25,522 bases of DNA from Saccoglossus kowalevskii (lineage: Eukaryota; Hemichordata; Enteropneusta; Harrimaniidae): contig NW_003127383.1 of assembly GCF_000003605.2 (NCBI RefSeq), positions 10,558 through 36,079 of the forward strand, in the 5' to 3' direction. The notes under the pieces are model-generated. The model made no database searches. It was not told the DNA's origin and saw only the letters and a program-made list of their open reading frames with translations. The translations under genes were made by a program, and so were the position numbers. Positions 22,101 to 25,522 of this stretch are shown piece after piece; position 1 is the first letter of the stretch; each line of letters begins with the position of its first letter.

Positions 22101-25100
22101 TAATTGTCATACGCTATTTCGAATTTTTTTCTTTGCAACGTTCTAAACTAACCACAGCTACTATTTCAATTGAATAAAACAGGATGCTTATAAACCAACA
22201 ACTGATATCGAAACTATGAATGACAGAATAGTGAACATAAATGTAGTCCATGGAGGCCAAATCCAGATAAGACACAATAAACAAGGGGATGTGTTTCACG
22301 TATTCCACGCACCACATGGAGTGGGTGGGGCGTGTTTGGTTTGGTTTTTTTTTTTTTTTTTTTTTTTGGTTTTTTTTTATGTGTTGCTTGATTGTTTAGA
22401 TGATTGACTGACTGATTAATGCCGGAATATATTAAACTGAACAGGTTTAATTTATTGCTGATTGCAGGCGATAATAATGTAAATTTTACATACTTGTAAA
22501 GGGCGTTACTTGTCCGGATAGCTTGGTCCCTGAAGGAGTGTAACTTACGTGCTCCGTCGACGTAGAAACATCGTGTGTGCTTGTCACTGTCAATAGAATT
22601 GAAAGCAAAATCTCTATAATCTGCAGGCCGTTTCTGACGCACAACCATACCAAAGAAAAACCAAAAATAGGAATAAATAAAAATGCCTCCAATCAATATG
22701 CATTCTCTAAATTGTTGATCCTCCAGAATATCGTGATTCCTAAACCTTCTCTCACCTAACCTCTAAAACACTATATCTACAGTGGGGGAGAGAAAATATT
22801 CATTTATGTTCAAGTTGAATGTCTTCCTACCAATACTAGTGAGTGGTTTTCTCAGTGGGTGGCGTTCTTCTTATGTGTGAAATCAAAGGGTGGGGACAAA
22901 CACAGATAAAAGTAACTAAATGAACGTAATATTTCTTACCTGTGTTATCAATACATGAATCGTCGAACAACATACGAAACAGATGATTACACTCAGCGAA
23001 TTCTAGTGTATGACTGTCACAGTAGCATGATTGAAATAATGGCTGAGCTGCAATCGCCGTGGCCACAGCTTGGCAACCTGTGGGATCTGTCAATTGGCAT
23101 GCTGGCACTGTGACCAAATTTGAAACTCTGATAAGTATGATGTGGAGCTATCAGTTCTGATCAAAAATACACATCGTGTCATTATAGTTAATGAAAACAG
23201 TTTCCTACAGTGAATGCATGGACTACATGGACTGTATACACGGGACAAATTGAACCCGTAATGCACATTACACATTGTTTGTACTGCTACCGAATGTTTC
23301 TAAGCATGGAACACTACGATAATGACTTTCTGCTTTCGACATACAGAAATTCTTTCGTTTTTTGGGAGAAAAAAACCTCGGAAATTCATTACAGAATGTA
23401 TTTCCTGCGAACCCATAAATAATTTTAATAATTACCGATCACACAAGAATATTACAGAAAAAAAGATTATTTGCTATACTCTCTATATGTTTGCCTTTTA
23501 TTTCTCTTGAATTATGATTGAAAGAAGCTGAATGAAATAAAACAATGTGTTCAACAAATCATATATGAACAATAACTTAAATAAATATGATTTTACTTAA
23601 AAATACTGTATTTTTCTGCATAAAAACGAAAGCATTTCACAATGTCGAACGGAAAGTCTTTATCACAGTGTTATGGCTTGAAATGACCTTTCACAATACA
23701 CAGGTGCATTGTCAGGAAAGTATAACTAGTCTCTTATTTAAAATCTATGTCCGTGCAGATTAAATTACTATTCGCAAATATAACAGGGAATGGTGCAGCC
23801 TCTATTTTATGGTTACAGAATGTGCATGATAGAAAAGCAAATAGCTTCCACGTCATTGAAGCGTTCTTGGTTTGGTCCGATTCACAGAAATGACAGAAGG
23901 GATGTCGTTTCTGAAACAGTACTCGCTGTATTGTCTTTCATTAATTTCAAAAATATACACATCTCAGACAGTTGTATTTGATATGTGATGCGGAAATCGT
24001 GACTGAATAGTGTTGTTATCAGTGGCCTCGATCATTCACTCTTACCGTTCAAATAAAGGGTAAAATGCAGCTTTACCCTGATTTCATGACAGTGTTCGAT
24101 TTGAATGTAATACTATAAGGTCTATATTCCTTCAATATTTTTCAAAACAAGTTAATTATATTATTTCTAAAAAAACATGTAAAATAATCCAAAACGAGTG
24201 AAACAGTTCATCATATCAAACGGCACGGACAGGTTAGTCAAGCCACTACCTGAACATGTTATTGACAATCTAAGATATTAAAATAAGAACGTTGCAGCAT
24301 CAATGTTTGTTCTAAATGCACCCGGTCGAATAATAGAATGCACAAAATACATATAAATTTGTTAATATGTGTACGTTGTTATGGAAACTATATGCAATTT
24401 GTTCGTACCTGAGTTGTTGCAGTGTACCTTGAAGTAATTGAGTACCATGCTGCATGAATCATCCTTGACACATTCTTCCCAGGCAGTGAGGCAGTCCATT
24501 TGACACGTGATGGTCACGATAAGATATAAGAATAACACGCATACTAAAAAAGAAGGAAGTCATAGTTACAGTTGCATTTGCGGCTGGAAGGAATATTTGA
24601 AATTTGTCAATATCGTTGACGGACTGTCAGGTGTGAGAATTGTAAATATTATTTCGTATATAAAAACATAGTATGAGTTTACATTCGTGATGTATTAACA
24701 AATGCTGAGTTCAGATATATAGCCTTGCTGTTTAATACAGTGCAGATAAATAGAGTTGTTGACATAAAGTAAAATGTTAATGCTATTGATGTGCGGGTAA
24801 TTTAAGGATGCATTGGTGTGTTTAACAATTAACATCGCATATGATAGGGCTTTTAGAAGCATATACCACGCAATTATTATTTCGATTCTGAGAAATGCAA
24901 TTCTATTTAAAGTTGGATTGTTTCTAATTGAGTAACGTGAGATTCCAGAAATGTTCAAATATAAAAGCTGATATATAACCATATATATCATATTATTTCA
25001 ATGGTGGAATACACACACAAATAGAAAATTATAAATTATAAGCAAATGCGTTCAATTGTTACTATATTGGAATATCGTTTTCAAAATTGAGGCAATATTT

Positions 25101-25225
25101 AAAAAAGTATCTTTCGGCTCTTTGAATAGTACTACAGCAATTTACTTGCATGATTACAAATATTACGTTTTTAAATTGACAAATGTGTGAAACCTACCGA
25201 TTAATCTGTTTTCTGACGAAGCCAT
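6250..25225 (-). CDS. GFR alpha-like (GDNF family receptor-like) GPI-anchored protein, 16 core exons
   Basis: The spliced product has about 703 residues. Order: signal peptide (1 to about 22, hydrophobic VCVLFLYLIVTIT); four GDNF/GAS1 domains, each with exactly ten Cys (27-106, 131-211, 216-295, 305-383); a linker rich in Ser, Thr, Gly and acidic residues (385-445); a second Cys-rich region (446 to about 626) with CxC motifs at 481/483 and 525/527; and a last exon ending in a hydrophobic tail (about 684-703) after a KSCSSA-type small-residue site, as in GPI-anchored proteins. Known GFR alpha proteins bind GDNF-family ligands and signal through RET; vertebrate members have two or three such domains. 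The ligand here is inferred only from family membership. All sixteen junctions agree in phase. The gene is convergent with GPx. The main uncertainty is which small linker exons are used and whether undetected exons exist. Confidence 0.85.
7023..7109 (-). CDS. GFR-like exon 15
   Basis: 87 bp, phase 0 on both sides. The acceptor is ATTTGTAG|AAT and the donor ACT|GTAAGC. It encodes NKSCKLKLNGHEPGVLMLSV plus NGETASNET. Its C-x-n-LNG pattern recalls CQVSLFNGEAVISV of exon 11, hinting at an internal repeat. Confidence 0.75.
7691..7833 (-). CDS. GFR-like exon 14
   Basis: 143 bp, phase 1 in and phase 0 out. The acceptor TTTTTCTAG|TAG|GAG is a tandem NAGNAG site; the donor AGG|GTAAGT is strong. It encodes VGVPCINIGYSLQEEKMMSD followed by YVHETFLGSTVQQKLQFLID and TIHVNGTR. 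A shorter start at 7795 was rejected because it breaks phase with the previous exon. Confidence 0.78.
7834..8026. other. Intron between exons 13 and 14
   Basis: A short intron (193 bp) with GT-AG ends, containing the polypyrimidine tract TTTTCTTTTTCTAG on the minus strand. Nothing else is seen. Confidence 0.6.
8027..8140 (-). CDS. GFR-like exon 13 (Cys-rich, CxC)
   Basis: 114 bp, phase 1 on both sides. The acceptor is TTATTCTCAG|CGC and the donor AACG|GTGAGT. It encodes AHNEVFRDPLHGNCVCFEGT plus VICSITEHSNFGLCLTHN. The spacing C-x-C-x6-C with Gly in between resembles a VWC-like half-module, but it is not a full match to that family. Confidence 0.75.
8373..8590. repeat. Degenerate tandem repeat of about 39 bp within an intron
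   Basis: Units of the type AGGAAATATGGGTCATATTA followed by TCAGTTTA repeat five or six times (near 8376, 8405, 8437, 8470, 8510 and 8550), with many substitutions and small indels. They lie in the 930-bp intron between exons 12 and 13. Confidence 0.6.
9071..9197 (-). CDS. GFR-like exon 12 (Cys-rich, CxC)
   Basis: 127 bp, phase 0 in and phase 1 out. The acceptor is TTTTTTTAG|ATT and the donor TATG|GTATGT. It encodes IPLKVTGCSTVCRCSRYGSL then VNCDQLICVNVSAYCIYNGK and SY, with Cys at residues 477, 481, 483, 492, 497 and 504. Possible earlier donors at 9138 and 9114 (GTAAAT) would remove Cys residues and break the phase with exon 13. Confidence 0.75.
9308..9378 (-). CDS. GFR-like exon 11
   Basis: 71 bp, phase 1 in and phase 0 out. 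The acceptor is CTGATTTCAG|TTG and the donor CGG|GTACGT. It encodes VADCQVSLFNGEAVISVPPD plus NDVR, the start of the second Cys-rich region. Confidence 0.75.
9633..9993. mobile_element. Inverted-repeat (foldback/MITE-like) element
   Basis: The left arm 9633-9737 and right arm 9886-9993 are imperfect reverse complements over more than 100 bp. They share TAGACTGTCG, CAGTTCTCGGG, AAAGAGTCACTTATTTTCAA and GGCATTT...GCGAGGGCC. The spacer is about 148 bp and has no transposase. No clear target-site duplication was found, so the family is not assigned. It lies in the intron between exons 10 and 11. Confidence 0.75.
10128..10252. mobile_element. 125-bp TTAA-flanked MITE-like element
   Basis: Both ends carry TTAA (10124-10127 and 10253-10256). 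Both then read inward as AGSGCGGTAGTCGTC, where S is G on the left and C on the right. The inverted similarity extends to about 35-40 bp (CGCG then TGTTCGA). TTAA target duplication is characteristic of piggyBac-type transposition, but the terminal bases do not start CCC, so this assignment is tentative. It is too short to code. Confidence 0.7.
10850..10912 (-). CDS. GFR-like exon 10 (linker)
   Basis: 63 bp, phase 1 on both sides. The acceptor is TTTTTTAG|ACG and the donor CGAG|GTTCGT (weak). It encodes DVTTMGIDSIAVGPTGGYNG plus R. It has a near-identical second copy at 17105-17167, with 3 differences in 63 bases, all changing an amino acid. Confidence 0.68.
11397..11435 (-). CDS. GFR-like exon 9 (acidic linker)
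   Basis: 39 bp, phase 1 on both sides. The acceptor is TATAATAG|ATG and the donor CCAG|GTACGT. It encodes DGEFEDETYSSEP. It is duplicated at 17952-17996, where the copy is two codons longer. Confidence 0.68.
11436..13004. other. Intron between exons 8 and 9
   Basis: No gene is supported. It contains two close copies of GACAATATCACG near 11536 and 11569, a G-run at about 11827-11835, and a Lys-rich plus-strand open frame (12087-12308) of unknown meaning. Confidence 0.45.
13005..13085 (-). CDS. GFR-like exon 8 (Ser/Thr linker)
   Basis: 81 bp, phase 1 on both sides. The acceptor is TATTTGCAG|CTA and the donor ACAG|GTAAGT. It encodes STAAQAFYSSDIASTVKATT then LEHKVVT. A second CAG acceptor nine bases in (after 13077) would drop three residues without a frame change. 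Confidence 0.65.
13871..14067 (-). CDS. GFR-like exon 7 (end of GDNF/GAS1 domain 4)
   Basis: 197 bp, phase 2 in and phase 1 out. The acceptor is TTGGATCAG|GTC and the donor GTGT|GTAAGC. It carries Cys 329, 339, 346, 362, 364, 371 and 383, including the family's C-x-C (ICNC) and the final PECSDFQ...NQC. Confidence 0.85.
14346..14374. repeat. Short hairpin in an intron
   Basis: CAATACTTTTGTG (14346-14358) and CACAAGAGTATTG (14362-14374) are inverted repeats with 12 of 13 positions pairing and a three-base loop. No function is assigned. Confidence 0.5.
14766..15084 (-). CDS. GFR-like exon 6 (GDNF/GAS1 domain 3 and start of domain 4)
   Basis: 319 bp, phase 1 in and phase 2 out. The acceptor is ATCTTTTCACAG|AAA and the donor GCGG|GTAAGC. 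Domain 3 has Cys 216, 223, 229, 240, 248, 253, 275, 277, 284 and 295, the complete ten-cysteine pattern including FCHC and NPVC. Domain 4 starts with Cys 305, 312 and 318. This is the clearest single piece of evidence for the family. Confidence 0.9.
16139..16184. repeat. (AT)23 microsatellite
   Basis: 46 bases of uninterrupted AT dinucleotides, followed by GGCCCC. Confidence 0.98.
16357..16440. repeat. G-rich degenerate tandem repeat (GGGGCAGTTGTCC-type)
   Basis: Five units start with GGGG(G)C and end in TTTCC or TTGTCC, at about 16357, 16379, 16396, 16408 and 16424. Spacing is 12-22 bp. The stretch is far more GC-rich than its surroundings. Confidence 0.65.
16669..16688. repeat. Perfect 20-bp palindrome
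   Basis: TAATTACACGCGTGTAATTA is its own reverse complement. It could be a binding site for a dimeric factor or chance in AT-rich DNA. Confidence 0.7.
17105..17167 (-). CDS. Exon 10' (duplicate of exon 10), possible alternative linker exon
   Basis: 63 bp, phase 1 on both sides. The acceptor is TTTTTTAG|ACG and the donor GGAG|GTTCGT. It encodes DVTTIGIDPIAVGPTGGYNG plus G. Against exon 10 it has Met to Ile, Ser to Pro and Arg to Gly. It could be spliced between exons 5 and 6, or be unused. Confidence 0.45.
17952..17996 (-). CDS. Exon 9' (duplicate of exon 9), possible alternative linker exon
   Basis: 45 bp, phase 1 on both sides. The acceptor is TAAATAG|ATG and the donor CCAG|GTAAGT, a better donor than that of exon 9. 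It encodes DGELEDETLTYISEP. With exon 10' it would add 36 residues between domains 2 and 3 without a frame change. Confidence 0.45.
18586..18743. repeat. Tandem duplication, units of about 77 and 81 bp
   Basis: 18586-18662 and 18663-18743 share TTGACGGA, AAAACTGCAATT, GATTGCCGTTTTCTCT and GCGTAAGCAAGTCTGATGTA. They differ by small indels. Confidence 0.9.
18872..18928. repeat. Three tandem 19-bp units
   Basis: GGTATCGCAATGCTGTGTT and variants occur at 18872-18890, 18891-18909 and 18910-18928. Confidence 0.88.
21022..21327 (-). CDS. GFR-like exon 5 (GDNF/GAS1 domain 2)
   Basis: 306 bp, phase 1 on both sides. The acceptor is TATTTTTCAG|AAT and the donor TTAG|GCGAGT, a GC donor; the alternative GT at 21017-21016 would end in phase 2 and break the link to exon 6. 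It encodes a short acidic/Ser lead and then a complete ten-Cys domain (131-211) with GRCRC and NPCL. An N-glycosylation sequon N-T-T lies at residues 180-182. Confidence 0.88.
21956..21966. promoter_or_regulatory. NRF1-like site TGCGCATGCGT
   Basis: It closely matches the palindromic NRF1 core GCGCATGCGC and sits in a locally GC-rich stretch inside an AT-rich intron. It is a candidate intronic promoter or enhancer element; no transcript is visible from it. Confidence 0.25.
22549..22620 (-). CDS. Possible optional GFR-like exon (72 bp)
   Basis: It is open in phase 1 on both sides, with a strong donor CAC|GTAAGT and a weaker acceptor GGCCTGCAG|ATT. It would encode DYRDFAFNSIDSDKHTRCFY plus VDGA between domains 1 and 2 without disturbing the frame. 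The poor polypyrimidine tract and the odd extra Cys make this uncertain. A stronger-looking acceptor at 22587/22586 gives a frame-breaking 38-bp exon. Confidence 0.3.
22940..23107 (-). CDS. GFR-like exon 3 (second half of domain 1)
   Basis: 168 bp, phase 1 on both sides. The acceptor is TTGGTCACAG|TGC and the donor ACAG|GTAAGA. It carries Cys 58, 66, 82, 84, 94 and 106, with the C-x-C (SCYC) hallmark. Confidence 0.88.
23108..24408. other. Intron between exons 2 and 3
   Basis: About 1.3 kb, AT-rich. No gene, repeat or RNA recognised. Confidence 0.5.
24409..24543 (-). CDS. GFR-like exon 2 (signal-peptide core and first half of domain 1)
   Basis: 135 bp, phase 1 on both sides. The acceptor is CTTTTTTAG|TAT and the donor TCAG|GTACGA. 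It encodes VCVLFLYLIVTIT, then CQMDCLTAWEECVKDDSC and the CNNS sequon. Domain Cys are 27, 34, 40 and 51. Confidence 0.87.
24544..25197. other. Intron 1 of the GFR-like gene
   Basis: 654 bp, AT-rich, with GT-AG ends. Nothing else recognised. Confidence 0.55.
25198..25225 (-). CDS. GFR-like exon 1 (start codon)
   Basis: 28 bp: MASSENRLI plus one base, then donor ATCG|GTAGGT. The ATG has A at -3 and G at +4. Joined to exon 2 it gives a conventional signal peptide, with a polar/basic n-region and then a 13-residue hydrophobic core. Confidence 0.78.
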
Positions 25226-25344
25226 CTTCCCACTTTGCTATTTCTGGGTGCGTGGCACAGAAACTGTTCGAGTCGCGATTTAGGAAGGATGTTCAGTCGA
25301 TAGATAGATGACTATATTAATGAAACAACTCGAAATTCACACTC

Positions 25345-25351
25345 ATTTATA
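25345..25351 (-). promoter_or_regulatory. Possible TATA box of the GFR-like gene
   Basis: The minus strand reads TATAAAT about 120 bp before the ATG, which would place transcription start near 25315-25320 and leave a 5' UTR of about 90 nt. It is based on one short motif in AT-rich DNA. Confidence 0.3.
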
Positions 25352-25522
25352 GAGACTCGGTATGATTCCGTTCAAACATTGCAATTATGTAGCCGGAAAC
25401 GACACGGACGTGAGGATAAACGGTCGCAACTCGCATACGCCTTCCATTGTGACATTAATACACGCATAGACACGTTGAAAACACAATCAGTGGGGCGTGG
25501 TCTGAAACAAATTGTGATGAAC

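Larger units (their letters stand above)
21328..22939. other. Intron between exons 3 and 5, with a GC-rich patch
   Basis: It contains a CpG-rich patch (about 21930-22080) with TGCGCATGCGT, a pure T tract at about 22346-22378, and a possible 72-bp exon at 22549-22620. Confidence 0.5.

Noticed and set aside
22214-22696. Minus-strand 160-codon open frame
   Set aside because: It runs through a pure poly-A/T tract (poly-Lys) and intron sequence. Only the 72-bp slice at 22549-22620 has exon-like borders.

Overview
The window reads as nuclear DNA of an invertebrate animal, probably a lophotrochozoan such as a mollusc. It is AT-rich, has many spliced introns, and carries minisatellites, an (AT)n microsatellite and small inverted-repeat elements. 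It has no bacterial operon structure. The species cannot be named from this sequence. Two protein-coding genes can be rebuilt exon by exon, and they point towards each other (tail to tail).

Gene 1 (+ strand, 1695-2914, four exons, 223 residues) is a secreted glutathione peroxidase whose active-site residue is selenocysteine, encoded by an in-frame TGA at 1902-1904. A type-2 SECIS hairpin lies in its 3' UTR (about 3002-3063), followed by AATAAA at 3139. The first intron has a GC-AG boundary that starts two bases after the selenocysteine codon. The Asn that normally follows the catalytic Trp is Thr.

Gene 2 (- strand, 25225 down to 6250, sixteen exons in the core model, about 703 residues) is a GDNF-family-receptor-alpha-like (GFR alpha-like) surface protein. 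It has a signal peptide split by intron 1 and four ten-cysteine GDNF/GAS1 domains. A Ser/Thr/Gly linker follows, spread over three small exons, then a second cysteine-rich region I cannot assign, and a C-terminal hydrophobic tail typical of GPI anchoring. All exon junctions agree in phase. Two linker exons (11397-11435 and 10850-10912) have an intact second copy (17952-17996 and 17105-17167). That copy sits inside a roughly 1.1-kb duplicated block in the intron between domains 2 and 3.

Layout: 1-637 is a 36-bp minisatellite; 771-1080 a roughly 120-bp tandem repeat; 1695-3160 the GPx gene; 3160-6249 an intergenic gap between the convergent genes; 6250-25225 the GFR-like gene. Its introns hold an inverted-repeat element (9633-9993), a TTAA-flanked MITE-like element (10128-10252), the exon duplication, several short tandem repeats and an (AT)n tract. 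From 25226 to 25522 is the likely promoter side. I saw no tRNA, rRNA or CRISPR array. The two genes have no obvious functional link; they are simply neighbours.
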